64,000 nucleotides of DNA, taken from contig OX940868.1 of NCBI GenBank assembly GCA_954871525.1, positions 11,522,056 through 11,586,055 of the forward strand, read 5' to 3'. A program made the position numbers and the translations under genes. Positions 12,125 through 23,821 of the stretch are shown in pieces. Source of the stretch: Parietaria judaica. Its lineage: Eukaryota > Streptophyta > Magnoliopsida > Rosales > Urticaceae. The notes under the pieces were generated by a model. That model searched no databases, was not told where the DNA came from, and saw nothing but the letters and a program-made list of their open reading frames with translations. Positions within the stretch are counted from its first letter, which is position 1; each line of letters begins with the position of its first letter.

Positions 12125-12853
12125 CACTACTACAAATATGAGATTATGTCATGCGTATTTCGCACTATAGTTCCTCAAAACCCGTAGTATTAAATCCGAA
12201 TCCGGATCTTTGCACCACCGTCTCTCAGAAAATTGCATGCAAAGTGAACATCAGATGTTTGCAAGACATTTTTGGAAGAACGGTCGCGCAAGACCTATTT
12301 TGCCACGATGGACAAACACTATGGGGCTTTTTTTTGTAAACTTCTAACCAAAAAAAAAAAAAAAAGTTCCCCATAGATTTTGTAAAAAATATGTTAAGAA
12401 AATTTGTAAACAAAAAAGTCCCACATTGATTTTGTAAAGAAAATGCTATGAAGAATTTTGATATAAGTAAGGTACAACGAGCCTCATAGTTTAATCTATT
12501 TTAGATTGGGCTTAAAATTAAAATTTCTTACGTTAATGACGAGGAGAACGAGTGTAATTGCTCGCCACACCGCCGTGAGAAGCTAAATAGAGATATATTA
12601 ATTAGACCAACATCATACATTTTTTTGCTCATTTTCAAATTTAGCACATTCGAAAGAACAATTTTTTTTTTTTTTTTTTTTGTCAATGTATCTTTATTGT
12701 CTGATTTCATCGTGTTGAACTTTGTGCTGAACTTTGCACATAAGCTTTAAAGTCTATTTGTTCTTAACTAAAGTATTTGGCTCACTTGTTTAATTATTTT
12801 TCATACGTTGTCAAAAAGTTTATAAAGTTTTTAAGTTTTTCGTATAATTCTAT
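12125..12853. other. Intergenic DNA starting with an isolated CACTA-like terminus
   Basis: CACTACTACAAATATGAG at 12,125 matches the TIR of the giant CACTA element downstream (CACTA-TACAAAT). No partner end or TSD is found and the following sequence lacks the GCCNNGGC repeats, so it may be a decayed end of another CACTA family or chance. A poly(A)-type run is at about 12,350-12,365 and a poly(T) run at 12,662-12,680. No gene is seen. Confidence 0.35.
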
Positions 12854-12897
12854 CAGGCCCGGCCCAAGAGTGTGGGCAATTTGGGCCACTGCCAAGG

Positions 12898-13258
12898 TGG
12901 TGCAGACGTACGTATTTGCTTGCATGAAGCATGCAAATCAAAGCCAATATTCCCATTTCCCCACATCTCACGCCTTCATTTATTTAGAGATATATTATAA
13001 TTTAGTGATTAATTCCTTACAAATTCAAGGCTTTATTTTCGTTTTGTCATACGTACTTTTTAAAGTAGTTATTTGGTCATTAATAACCACGATTGTCGTT
13101 GCTTCATTTTGGGAAGGAAAGTTTCTATGTTATGATATTTCCTTTATATGTGTAATTCCAATGGGAGAGGAGTCGGTTGATATTTTGAATGAGAAAAGAA
13201 GTCGAGCTTTAGCTTGCAAATGTGTTCATCGTTTTTTCTATAGAGCGGATCTACACTA
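12898..13258 (+). repeat. 5' LTR (361 bp)
   Basis: Begins TGGTGCAGACGTACG and ends ...GGATCTACACTA. The terminal CA has become TA relative to the 3' copy, which ends ...TTTACACCA. Confidence 0.9.
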
Positions 13259-13259
13259 G

Positions 13260-14252
13260 TTGGTATCAGAGCCAATTGTGTCTGCGCACATAGCACCGAA
13301 GAAACGGGTTGTTCGAGATGCTTCCGTAGAAGACGTGCATAGACGTGACGACAACGTAGGATTACGTGCTCAAGTGGAATTGCTCACCCGCCAGGTTGCC
13401 GCGCTGATGCAGAATCTGCTGGCTCGACAACACCAGAGAGGCGGATCCGACACCAAAGACGACCGTTACACTCCGTTTGGTAGGAATTTTGGCGGCTTTG
13501 GTCACGTGAAAAATCCACGTGAAACATCATCGGAAAACTAGTGGGAGTTGGCGTTTAAGGTGGATACCCCAAAGTATGACGAGTTTGCCGACGAGGAGGC
13601 GGAGTACGCTGACACCGTCTATGGTGAGCCCATGTACGATGAATATGGCGAGTTTGCCGACGAGGAGGCGGAGTACGCCGACACCGTCGACGGTGAGCCC
13701 GTGTACGATGAGTACGGTGAGTACACCAAAACCGTCTATGAGCCCGTGTATGATGAGTATGGTGAGACAGAGTACGGGGATGCCGTATCCGAAGAGTTGG
13801 CGTACGGGGAGGCCATGTATGACAACAACTTGTACGGCGAGGCCGTGTACGGTGAGAGCAAATATGAAAGCAGCGATAGAAACACGTGCGTAACTCTTAT
13901 TCTTTGCGAGCGTCGTCGGCCGATCGGGGTTACTACAATAATATCCACAAACGTTGCTATAGCAACCCCCATAACAACGACTCTTGCTACAGCAGCGCCC
14001 ACAAAAACATGCGTGCCAAAGAAAATTAATTGCGGAGTCGGTTTGATTATCGAGGTACAAATGTCGATCCATTCAGGTATTTACAGAGCAGGTTCGGAAA
14101 CGATGCAAAAGCGCGGAGGCGTGACGCAAAGACATCATGCAAGACGGTGCATATGTGAAGAGGTATTTTTACGGCGACGGCTTTGGCACCGATACAAGCG
14201 CGGTGATGGTGGCGGAGTCCCGACACATTCAACGATCAAAATTCGAGGATGA
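13260..14252 (+). pseudogene. Gag-like reading frame with internal stop and acidic Tyr repeats
   Basis: One frame runs from 13,260 to 14,252 with a single TAG at 13,539-13,541. The first part has a leucine-zipper-like stretch (LRAQVELLTRQVAALMQNLL). After the stop, WELAFKVDTPKYD matches the beginning of plant retrotransposon gag (W-E-x-x-F-K-V-D-x-P). It then changes into an acidic Tyr/Glu/Asp repeat in which EFADEEAEYADTV occurs twice and YDEYGE several times. This looks like a deletion derivative in which microsatellite-like expansion replaced the gag body. The end joins the purine tract and the 3' LTR. Confidence 0.6.
13261..13273 (+). promoter_or_regulatory. Primer-binding site (tRNA-Met type)
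   Basis: TGGTATCAGAGCC, 2 bp after the left LTR, is the usual complement of initiator tRNA-Met used by plant LTR retrotransposons. Confidence 0.85.
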
Positions 14253-14274
14253 ATTTTCTCCTACACGAGGAGAA

Positions 14275-14556
14275 TGGTGCAGACGTACGTATTTGCTTGC
14301 ATGAAGCATGCAAATTAAAGACAATATCCCCCATATCTCACGTCTTCATTTATTTTGAGATATATTATTAATTTGGTGATTGATTCTTTACAAATTATTG
14401 ATTCTTTACAAATTTAAGGCTTTATTTTCGTTTGATTTGTCATACTCTTTAAAGTAGTTATTTGGTCATTAATAAGCACGATCGTCGTTGCTTCATTTTG
14501 GGAAGGAAAGTTTTTATGTTATGATATTTTTTTATATGTGTAATTCTAATGGGAGA
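14275..14556 (+). repeat. 3' LTR, first part (continues at 39,345-39,434)
   Basis: Matches the 5' LTR from TGGTGCAGACGTACG to ...AATGGGAGA. It is then interrupted by the CACTA insertion and resumes after it with GGAGTCAGTTGATATTTTG, ending ...TTTACACCA at 39,434. The AGA at the break is duplicated (14,554-14,556 and 39,342-39,344). Confidence 0.92.
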
Positions 14557-14569
14557 CACTAGTACAAAT
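14557..14569 (+). repeat. CACTA left terminal inverted repeat
   Basis: CACTAGTACAAAT. It is matched at 12 of 13 positions by the inverted right end (39,329-39,341). The similarity fades beyond, although GTTTCAACCATGG (left) and GTTTCAACTATGG (right, inverted) recur a little inward. Confidence 0.9.
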
Positions 14570-15480
14570 TGTTGATCCTACCACGGAGTTTCAACCATGG
14601 ATTTTTTTATCCATGGTCGAAATCCAAGTTTCTACCACGGAAATTTTTTTCCATGGTTGAAAATCGGGTCACGCCGCGACACGCATAAACACGCCGCGGC
14701 ACACATTCAAATTCACCACGGATATATTTTCCATTTTTTTTTCATGGTTGAAATTCAGGTCACGCCGCGACACGCATAAACACGCCGCGGCACATTTTCA
14801 AATTTACCACGGATATATTTTCCATTGTTGAAAATGTGTCATTGAGATGTTTATAAGCCGCGGCGTATATATAATGCCGCGGCATTGTTGGTACACAACG
14901 ACACTCTATAAACCGTTGTTCATACCACGCGGTATAAGCCGCGGCATTATGTATTACACGCCGCGGCATTATTGGTACACGATGAAACCTTAAAAACCGT
15001 TGTTCATACCATGGACATTACGCCACGGCGTGCATTTGAAAACGCCACGGCACATGACTTTCAAGAAATAAGTCGTGGCATGATCTCATACACGCCCTGG
15101 CATGGATGGTACACAACGACAGAATGAAACCGTTGTTCATAATGCCGCAATAAATCCCTTGTATGCCGCGGCGTGTCTTGAATAACGCCACGGCACTTCG
15201 TTTGTAAAAATACGCCGTGGCGTTACAAACAATAAGCCGAGGCGTGTATCGTATTTAGCCATTTTCTCATTTGCGCCGTGCCTGACTCTCCGCGACTCCT
15301 TCCCTTTCGCCGTGCCTCTCGCCCTCGCCCTGTTTCACCAATTCCCGCCGCGGCGTCTTTTCAAATACGCCGTGGCACACTACATAATACGATTTTTAAT
15401 TATATCGCCGCGGCACGTTTTTTAACACACCGCGGCGTGACTTGTTTTTACAGTCTTACCCGCGAGGAGTTCATTTTCAC
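14570..15480. repeat. Left subterminal repeat array
   Basis: Two short motifs recur in both orientations: a CCACGGA/TCCATGG type (for example TACCACGGA then CCATGGTTGAAA), densest in the outer 250 bp, and GCCGCGGC with its variants every 30-60 bp. This matches the subterminal repetitive region that TNPA-type proteins bind in En/Spm elements. No gene is present. Confidence 0.85.
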
Positions 15481-16703
15481 TTCGTGCCGTCACAAACCCT
15501 AACCCCTCTCGCTCTCTCTCTCGCACTCGCCTTGCGCCGCCGTCTTCTCACCGCGACACGATTGACGCCGTCATCCGCCGTCATCCGCCGTTGCCGGACA
15601 AAGCCCAACGCCGTCGACCTCCACGAGTAAGTGTTCGATTTCAAGCTTTGTTTTTCAATTTTTTTTTTCGTTTTTTAGTTGTTGTTAATTCGAAATAGGA
15701 TTTGAGTATTGTTGTATTAAATCATTGATATCAAGTTCTTGTATCAATTTTTAAGTGAAATTTGATTTTATGAATTGATTAAATTGGTTTAGGTATTGAA
15801 ATTTTTTTTTGGGTATTGAAATTAGGTTTTGTAATTAGGTTTTGTAATGAGGTTTTGAAATTAGGTTTTGAAGTTAATTGGGTGTTGAAATTAGGTTTTG
15901 AAATTAATTGGGTTTTGAATTTAGGTTTTTGAATTAGGTTTGTGTATTGAAATTAGGTTTTGTAATTAGGTTTTGAAATCACAACAATTCAACAATTCAA
16001 CAATTCGAAATAGGATTTGAGTATTGATTAAGTCATTGATATCAAGTTCTTGTATCAATTTTTAAGTGAAATTTGATTTTATGAATTGATTAAATTGGTT
16101 TAGGTATTGAAATTTTTTTTTTTGGGTATTGAAATTAGGTTTTGTAATTAGGTTTTGTAATTAGGTTTGGAAATTAGGTTTTGAAGTTAATTGGGTATTG
16201 AAATTAGGTTTTGAAATTAATTGGGTTTTGAATTTAGGTTTTTGAATTAGGTTTGTGTATTGAAATTAGGTTTTGTAATTAGGTTTTGTAATTAGGTTTT
16301 GAAATTAGGTTTTGAAGTTAATTGGGTATTGAAATTAGGTTTTGAAATTAATTGGGTTTTGAATTTAGGTTTTTAAATTAGGTTTGGGTATTGAAATTTA
16401 ATTTTCAATTTGAGTTTTGAAATTGGGTGTTAACTTAATTAGGTATTGAAATTGCGTAATCGAATTACGTTATATGATTAAATTTTGTACTTTGATTATG
16501 TTTGGTTTTGTTTGATTGCTTATATGATTAGTTATATTTGTGATGTATCCTTAGGTCAATTAGTTTATTTAATTTGGTTTGGATTAATGAGTTTAATTAG
16601 TTAAGTTAGTTAGTTTATAGGATTATCTAATATCTTTGGTTAATTAGTTTTTTGGCTTGAATTAATATGTTATGGCATTAACATTTCTTTTTTATAGATT
16701 TCA
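15481..16703 (+). other. 5' leader and repetitive leader intron of the first CACTA gene
   Basis: A CT-rich leader with a telo-box-like AAACCCTAA (~15,495) and TCTCTCTCTCGC runs to a donor-like ga|gtaagtg at about 15,625. The acceptor tttttatag| is at 16,697, just before the ATG at 16,704. The ~1.07-kb intron contains a ~315-bp tandem duplication (copies from about 15,690 and 16,006) built from 'ggttttgaaattagg'-type 15-30 bp repeats (15,790-16,440). The splice assignment is inferred. Confidence 0.55.
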
Positions 16704-18318
16704 ATGGCACCAAAGTCAAAACGCGCAAGGGGATATCTTTTGGTTAGAAACGGATCATCGAGCCGAGTCCCGCCAGTCAACGAGGAGGAACAAGTACCAC
16801 TAGCACCTTCAATTCAAGTACCGCCCAGTTTCAAAACGGAAGCGGCAAGGAAACGATTTCAAGTTCTTTGCAAGCGACAATTATGCCCGGAGCGTGGATT
16901 TGCGAAAATACCCATTACGGACATGGGTGACCTTGGCGACGCTCTCAATGAGAGTATCGAACAACGCGGTTGGAAAAATTTCATGCTCCAACCTAGGTCT
17001 AAGGCGAGGAGGACATTGGTCCACGAGTTCTATGCCGCTCTTCCCGACGAGTCAGTCGATGGATTTGTGACTGTTCGGCATATCCGATTTGAAATCAATG
17101 CTCAAGTAATCAATGAATACTACGGAACCCCAAATTTAACCGACGAGGAAAACGAGCACAACCAATTGGGCGATCAAGAATTGAATCAAGAGTTTTACGA
17201 CAACATGGCAGCGACCATTGCTACTCCCGGAGCACAATGGCACAATAGGGCAGGAGAGATGCGACTAAATAAAAATCAGTTGAATCGGCGAGCCAAGGTT
17301 TGGATGTACTTCTTCGGGGCCAACCTATTCCCGCATCTACACTTCACGGAGCTGCAGTTCAACTTTCTCAAGTTGATCTACGCGGCAGTTAGGGGGTTGA
17401 ATATCGACATTGGTCGATTCATCTTCTTCTACATGACCCACATGGCGTACGACGCCTCGAAGAATGCACTGGGCTTCCCGTTCCTTATCACAGATCTATG
17501 CAAGAAAGCTGGGGTAAGTATATATATCTTTATTTGTCTTCAATTGTGAAATTTAATTTTTTCAATATTGATCTAATCTTGCTTTATTTCATTTTTTAGA
17601 TCGAGGATTCTGAGCTCGACCTGACGGTGCCGTATGGAAAGAAGATGGACCAGGCTTGGATCCGGAGTTTAAAGGAACCCTTTGTTGAGGCCCCTGCGAA
17701 CGAGATACCTGAACAACCTGCAAACGAGGTAAATGTACAGCTTATAATGCTTAATTGTTTATTATTGTTTTAATAATAATCTAACTTTGCTTGAAATTCA
17801 TGGTTTAGGCCGCCGATATACCAGCACAGCCTGTTGCCGCCCCACCGATGCCGGAGCTCAACTACGATGATACGCCAATGAGAGCCTTCGTGGCTCACGG
17901 TATTCGGAGCATTCTTGAGTTCAATACCTATTGTAGCTCGTTTTGGCCCGGTATCTACCCAGGATTTGAGGCGCCAAATCAAATTCCACCAATGCCATGG
18001 CCAGCAGGATATCCAAATCAGTATCAGCCGGCATTCGTTGAAGCAGGCGGGAACGTTGGAGGCGGGAACGGCGAGGTTGAGAACGAAGAAGGAGGCGGGA
18101 ACGGTAACGAGAATGAAGGAGGCGAGAATGCAGCAGGCGGGAACGCTAACGAGAATGAAGGAGGTGAGAATGCAGCAGGCGGGAACGACAATGAGGCGAA
18201 CCCCGAGAACCCAGAGAACCCAAATAACCCGGAAGAAATCAACAACGACGGCCTCGAAGAAAACAATAACCAAGAAGTCGAGAACAATGATGACAACAAC
18301 CTCGTGGACAATAATTAG
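16704..18318 (+). CDS. Putative plant transposon protein (PF20167-like), 482 aa, three exons
   Basis: Exons 16,704-17,513, 17,600-17,728 and 17,809-18,318 join in phase 0 at GT-AG sites and give 482 residues. Residues ~50-270 have the layout of the 'putative plant transposon protein' domain: a Trp-containing block, then RRTLVHEFYAAL, VRHIRFEINAQVINEYY, a stretch like LNRRAKVWMYFFGANLFPH, GLNIDIGRFIFFYM and FPFLITDLCKKAG. The C-terminal ~100 residues are a low-complexity Gly/Asn/Glu tail with repeats of GGENAAGGN and NENEGG. The biochemical role of this domain is unknown to me. It is the first gene of the CACTA element, after the left subterminal array, and it appears intact. The start follows the leader-intron acceptor by 6 bp. 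Confidence 0.8.
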
Positions 18319-18599
18319 TTATTTCTTATGTTTGAACAATTAGCTATTATGTTTGTTTTGTTTAAACAATTAGTTAATATTTTATGTTTCCTTTGAACAA
18401 TTAGTTAATATTTAGTTTTGTTTGAAAAAAAGTATAAATTTTCAAATGTTATTATACTTCGTTTTGTTGAAATATAAAATAATTGTTTATAAAAAATTTA
18501 AAATGATTTTATAAGATCTAATTTAGATTGTTAAACAATCGAAAAATTAAATAATTCATAATTTAATTGTATAACTATTAATTAATTATTTGTATAATT
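18319..18599. other. 3' flank of first CACTA gene
   Basis: AT-rich with short imperfect 'gaacaattagttaatattt' repeats, probably the 3' UTR. No other feature is seen. Confidence 0.5.
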
Positions 18600-19320
18600 C
18601 GTCATGCCGAGGTGTGACCAACTCTAGCCTCGGCATGATTTCCACACGCCTTGGCGTGACCTATTGAAGCCGTGGCTGTATTCATAAGCCAGAGGTTAAA
18701 ATAGTAAATAGCAACAACATACCACGGCATCATGATTGAAACGCCTCGGCATTGTCACATGAAGCCTCGGCTTATTCATAACCTACCGCGGCGTAAATTA
18801 ACCAAAAATTATACAGAGAGCATGCTTAACTTTAGTCGAATTAGGCCGAGGTGTGACCAACGCTAGCCACGGCATGATTTCCACACGCCTTGGCGTGACC
18901 TATTGAAGCCGTGGCTGTATTCATAAGCCAGAGGTTAAAATAGTAAATAGCAACAACATACCACGGCATCATGATTAAAACGCCTCGGCAATGTCACACA
19001 AAGCCTCAGCTTATGTATAACCTACCGCGGCGTAAAATAACCAAAAATTATACAGAGAGCATGCTTAACTTTAGTCGAATTAGGCCGAGGTGTGACCAAC
19101 GCTAGCCACGGCATTATTTCCACACGCCTTGGCGTGACCTTTTAAAGCCGCGGCTGTGTTCATAAGCCAGAGGTTAAAATAGTAAATAGCAACAATACAC
19201 CACGGCATTAAGATTGTAACGCCACGGCGTGGCCAACGAAGCCACGGCTTGCTGATACCATGCCGAGGCCTATATGTTGTTTCAAATTATACAGAGAGCA
19301 TGGATTCTGTAAGTCACTAA
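18600..19320. repeat. Tandem repeat, 239-bp unit, about three copies
   Basis: GCCGAGGTGTGACC recurs at 18,606, 18,845 and 19,084, an exact 239-bp period. Each unit holds roughly ten GCCNNGGC-type octamers and ends with TTATACAGAGAGCATGC. The third unit runs directly into the large 1.8-kb array. Confidence 0.9.
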
Positions 19321-19780
19321 ACGCCGCGGCTATTGTAAAAATGCCGAGGCATAGATTTTGATATGCCGGGGCGTGAGTTCGACTAAGGTTATTTATCATG
19401 GTTCAATATCTCTTGCCACGGCATTGGTAACATTGTGCCGCGGCGAGTATCATACTTCATTACGTTTATTAATTTTAAAACAACAAAATCACTTCGAACA
19501 ATTCAACATTAAATTTAATATTAAAATAACATAATCGCTTACAACAATTAAACAATAAATTTAATAATTTTAAAACAACAAAATCACTTACAGCAATTAA
19601 ATATTACATTTAATAATTTTAAAACAACAAAATCACTTACAACAATTAAATATTACATTTAATAGTTTTAAAACAAAAAAATCACTCACAACAATTCAAC
19701 ATTACATTTAATACTTTTTCAATTAACAAAATAACTCACAACAATTCAATATTATATTAATAAAACTACAACAATTAAAA

Positions 19781-20227
19781 TCATAATTCGTCATCAATAC
19801 CTAAATCTCTACGACAACGATTGGCATGTCGACGTAAATGAGTTGTGCCTCGTTCAATGATAGCGAGAATCTCTTGTCGGCACCATTTGCATTTCGCGTA
19901 CCTATCTTGAGTTTGAGTCTCATTGTTCCATTTGAGCCTCATTTGAAAATCTGTTTCCCATAGTAAAGACGGTGGCCTACCACGTCCACGCCCATGCCCA
20001 CGCCCACGCCCCCTCGTCGGTCGTGGCTCACCGGCATGAGAGGTCCGATTTAGAGTTGGATTCGGAGGCATTTCAAACTCCTCGGTGTCGTCGGAGGAGA
20101 TGACATTAGTATTATTGGAACTTGTTTCCATGGAAAAACTATCATCATCGGAGGAAGAGGAAGAGAAAAACACGACAAAGAATTGGTGATATTCCGATGA
20201 CAAACCGAAACGAGACGGATCATCCAT
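19781..20227 (-). CDS. Array unit 1: AT-hook/zinc-finger protein, 148 aa
   Basis: A small predicted DNA-binding protein. Order: MDDPSRFG start; Ser/Asp-rich acidic region (~22-50); RG tract ending in an AT-hook-like GRGRGRP (~72-85); WETDFQMRLKW (90-100); then C113-x2-C116 and H134-x3-C138 (H130 also present), a C2HC or BED-like finger. The single exon ends DDEL, one residue longer than the other copies because of one base change. A TATTTAAA box lies ~80 bp upstream (20,306-20,313). Probably a CACTA accessory factor. The function is inferred from domain content and position only. Confidence 0.75.
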   Translation of the reverse strand: MDDPSRFGLSSEYHQFFVVFFSSSSSDDDSFSMETSSNNTNVISSDDTEEFEMPPNPTLNRTSHAGEPRPTRGRGRGHGRGRGRPPSLLWETDFQMRLKWNNETQTQDRYAKCKWCRQEILAIIERGTTHLRRHANRCRRDLGIDDEL

Positions 20228-21579
20228 AACTAAGAAAAGTGATGATATTTTTGAATCTAAGGATAAATTTGGTGAACAATAGAATAAAATGTGAGCAAGT
20301 ATAGGTTTAAATAGAAGATTTGTGTGAATTTAAACGTTTTTAACATTGTTTTGACAAATATAGCCGTTTATTACCGTGGTGGGGTAATAATTCGGGTGAA
20401 AAAAAAAACTAGCCGTTTTTGTGTCAGCGAAGGAAAGCCGCGGCAGGGCTTACATATGCCGCGGCGTGTTCAGTTTCTGCAACGGATATATCCGACGTTT
20501 GAGATAAAGCCGTGGCTTCTACAAAATAAGCCGCGGCGTGGTTAATTAATTTTTACAATTTTACCCTAGACTTTAAACCCATAAAATTAAACTGTAATTA
20601 TATTTATTTTTATATTTTTGGTTTGAAAAATTATATAATTAATAGTACAATGTTGTGTTTTTTGTTTGAACGATTATTTAGTTATGAGTATTAAGTGCAT
20701 TATTTTGTTTTTTTTTATAATAAAATTATCAACATTTTCATAGTTTATTAATGAGATAATTTAATTTACTAAAATTGTGTTACAATTAATATGATAACTA
20801 ATAATTACATTGTAAATTTACTTATCATGCCGCGGCATTTGAATGAACACGCTGTGGCTTCATTTTAATTTACAAATTTGCCCTCTTGATTATGCAACTC
20901 GCCGCGGCACTTCCATGAAAGGCCTCGGCGAGTTGCATATTGTGAGGGTACTTTGGTAAACAGACGATGTAAGCTGCGGCATTCTGTTACCCATGCCTTG
21001 GCATGGCCAACGAAGCCACGGCTTGCTGATACCATGCCGAGGCCTATATGTTGTTTAAAATTATACAGAGAGCGTGGATTCTGTAAGTCACTAAACGCCG
21101 CGGCGTTACTACTATTCCGCCGCTGCTATTGTAAAAATGCCGAGGCATAGATTTTGATATGCCGGGGCGTGAGTTCGACTACGGTTATTTATCATGGTTC
21201 AATATCTCTTGCCACGGCATTGGTAACATTGTGCCGCGGCGAGGATGATACTTCATTGCGTTTATTAATTTTAAAACAACAAAATCACTTTGAAGTTTTC
21301 AACATTAAATTTAATATTAAAACAACATAATCGCTTACAACAATTAAACAATAAATTTAATAATTTTAAAACAACAAAATCACTTACAACAATTAAATAT
21401 TACATTTAATAGTTTTAAAACTACAAAACCACTCACAACAATTCAACATTACATTTAATAGTTTTAAAACAACAAAATCACTCACAACAATCCAACATTA
21501 CATTTAATTCTTTTTCAAATAACAAAATAACTCACAACAATTCAAAAATATATTAATAAAACTACGACAATTAAAATCA

Positions 21580-22023
21580 TCATTCGTCATCAATACCTAA
21601 ATCTCTACGACAACGATTGGCATGTCGACGTAAATGAGTTGTGCCTCGTTCAATGATAGCGAGAATCTCTTGTCGGCACCATTTGCATTTCGCGTACCTA
21701 TCTTGAGTTTGAGTCTCATTGTTCCATTTGAGCCTCATTTGAAAATCTGTTTCCCATAGTAAAGACGGTGGCCTACCACGTCCACGCCCACGCCCACGCC
21801 CACGCCCCCTCGTCGGTCGTGGCTCACCGGCATGAGAGGTCCGATTTAGAGTTGGATTCGGAGGCATTTCAAACTCCTCGGTGTCGTCGGAGGAGATGAC
21901 ATTAGTATTATTGGAACTTGTTTCCATGGAAAAACTATCATCATCGGAGGAAGAGGAAGACGAAAACACGTAAAAGACTTGGTGATATTCCGATGACAAA
22001 CCGAAACGAGAACGATCATCCAT
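21580..22023 (-). CDS. Array unit 2: AT-hook/zinc-finger protein, 147 aa
   Basis: Same layout as unit 1. It differs mainly at residue 4 (R for P) and residues 16-21 (VFYVFS instead of FFVVFF). It also has a purer RG tract (no His), which makes the AT-hook region stronger. Both finger cysteines and H134/C138 are kept. The same TATTTAAA box lies upstream. Confidence 0.75.
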   Translation of the reverse strand: MDDRSRFGLSSEYHQVFYVFSSSSSSDDDSFSMETSSNNTNVISSDDTEEFEMPPNPTLNRTSHAGEPRPTRGRGRGRGRGRGRPPSLLWETDFQMRLKWNNETQTQDRYAKCKWCRQEILAIIERGTTHLRRHANRCRRDLGIDDE

Positions 22024-23377
22024 AACTAAGAAAAGTGATGATATTTTTGAATCTAAGGATAAATTTGGTGAACAATAGAATAAAATGTGAGCAAGTATAG
22101 GTTTAAATAGAAGATTTGTGTGAATTTAAACGTTTTTAACATTATTTTGACAAATATAGCCGTTTATTACCGTTGTGGTGTAATAATTCGGGTGAAAAAA
22201 AAAACTAGCCGTTTTTGTGTCAGCGAAGGAAAGCCGCGGCAGGAGTTACATATGCCGCGGCGTGTTCAGTTTCTGCAACGGATATATCCGACGTTTGAGA
22301 TAAAGCCGTGGCTTCTACAAAATAAGCCGCGGCGTGGTTAATTAATTTTTACAATTTTACCCTAGACTTTAAACCCATAAAATTAAACTGTAATTATATT
22401 TATTTTTATATTTTTGGTTTGAAAAATTATATAATTAATATTACAATGTTGTGTTTTTTGTTTGAACGATTATTTAGTTATGATTATTAAGTGCATTATT
22501 TTGTTTTTTTTTTTATAATAAAATTATCAACATTTTTATAGTTTATTAATGAGATAATTTAATTTACTAAAATTGTGTTACAATTAATATGATAACTAAT
22601 AATTACATTGTAAATTTACTTATCATGCCGCGGCATTTGAATGAACACGCTGTGGCTTCATTTTAATTTACAAATTTGCCCTCTTGATTATGCAACTCGC
22701 CGCGGCACTTCCATGAAAGGCCTCGGCGAGTTGCATATTGTGAGGGTACTTTGGTAAACAGACGATGTAAGCTGCGGCATTCTGTTACCCATGCCTTGGC
22801 ATGGCCAACGAAGCCACGGCTTGCTGATACCATGCCGAGGCCTATATGTTGTTTAAAATTATACAGAGAGCGTGGATTCTGTAAGTCACTAAACGCCGCG
22901 GCGTTACTACTATTCCGCCGCGGCTATTGTAAAAATGCCGAGGCATAGATTTTGATATGCCGGGGCGTGAGTTCGACTACGGTTATTTATCATGGTTCAA
23001 TATCTCTTGCCACGGCATTGGTAACATTGTGCCGCGGCGAGGATCATACTTCATTGCGTTTATTAATTTTAAAACAACAAAATCACTTCGAAGTTTTCAA
23101 CATTAAATTTAATATTAAAACAACATAATCGCTTACAACAATTAAACAATAAATTTAATAATTTTAAAACAACAAAATCACTTACAACAATTAAATATTA
23201 CATTTAATAGTTTTAAAACTACAAAACCACTCACAACAATTCAACATTACATTTAATAGTTTTAAAACAACAAAATCACTCACAACAATCCAACATTACA
23301 TTTAATTCTTTTTCAAATAACAAAATAACTCACAACAATTCAAAAATATATTAATAAAACTACGACAATTAAAATCA

Positions 23378-23821
23378 TCATTCGTCATCAATACCTAAAT
23401 CTCTACGACAACGATTGGCATGTCGACGTAAATGAGTTGTGCCTCGTTCAATGATAGCGAGAATCTCTTGTCGGCACCATTTGCATTTCGCGTACCTATC
23501 TTGAGTTTGAGTCTCATTGTTCCATTTGAGCCTCATTTGAAAATCTGTTTCCCATAGTAAAGACGGTGGCCTACCACGTCCACGCCCATGCCCACGCCCA
23601 CGCCCCCTCGTCGGTCGTGGCTCACCGGCATGAGAGGTCCGATTTAGAGTTGGATTCGGAGGCATTTCAAACTCCTCGGTGTCGTCGGAGGAGATGACAT
23701 TAGTATTATTGGAACTTGTTTCCATGGAAAAACTATCATCATCGGAGGAAGAGGAAGAGAAAAACACGACAAAGAATTGGTGATATTCCGATGACAAACC
23801 GAAACGAGACGGATCATCCAT
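23378..23821 (-). CDS. Array unit 3: AT-hook/zinc-finger protein, 147 aa
   Basis: The protein is identical to unit 1 apart from lacking its final Leu, including the FFVVFF segment and the His in the RG tract. The intact finger and promoter box are present. The near identity to unit 1 rather than to its neighbours shows that the array grew by a two-unit step. Confidence 0.75.
   Translation of the reverse strand: MDDPSRFGLSSEYHQFFVVFFSSSSSDDDSFSMETSSNNTNVISSDDTEEFEMPPNPTLNRTSHAGEPRPTRGRGRGHGRGRGRPPSLLWETDFQMRLKWNNETQTQDRYAKCKWCRQEILAIIERGTTHLRRHANRCRRDLGIDDE

Noticed and set aside
12125..12142. CACTACTACAAAT as the true left end of the giant CACTA element
   Set aside because: The end at 14,557 splits a known LTR and has a matching AGA duplication; the one at 12,125 has neither and lacks octamers.
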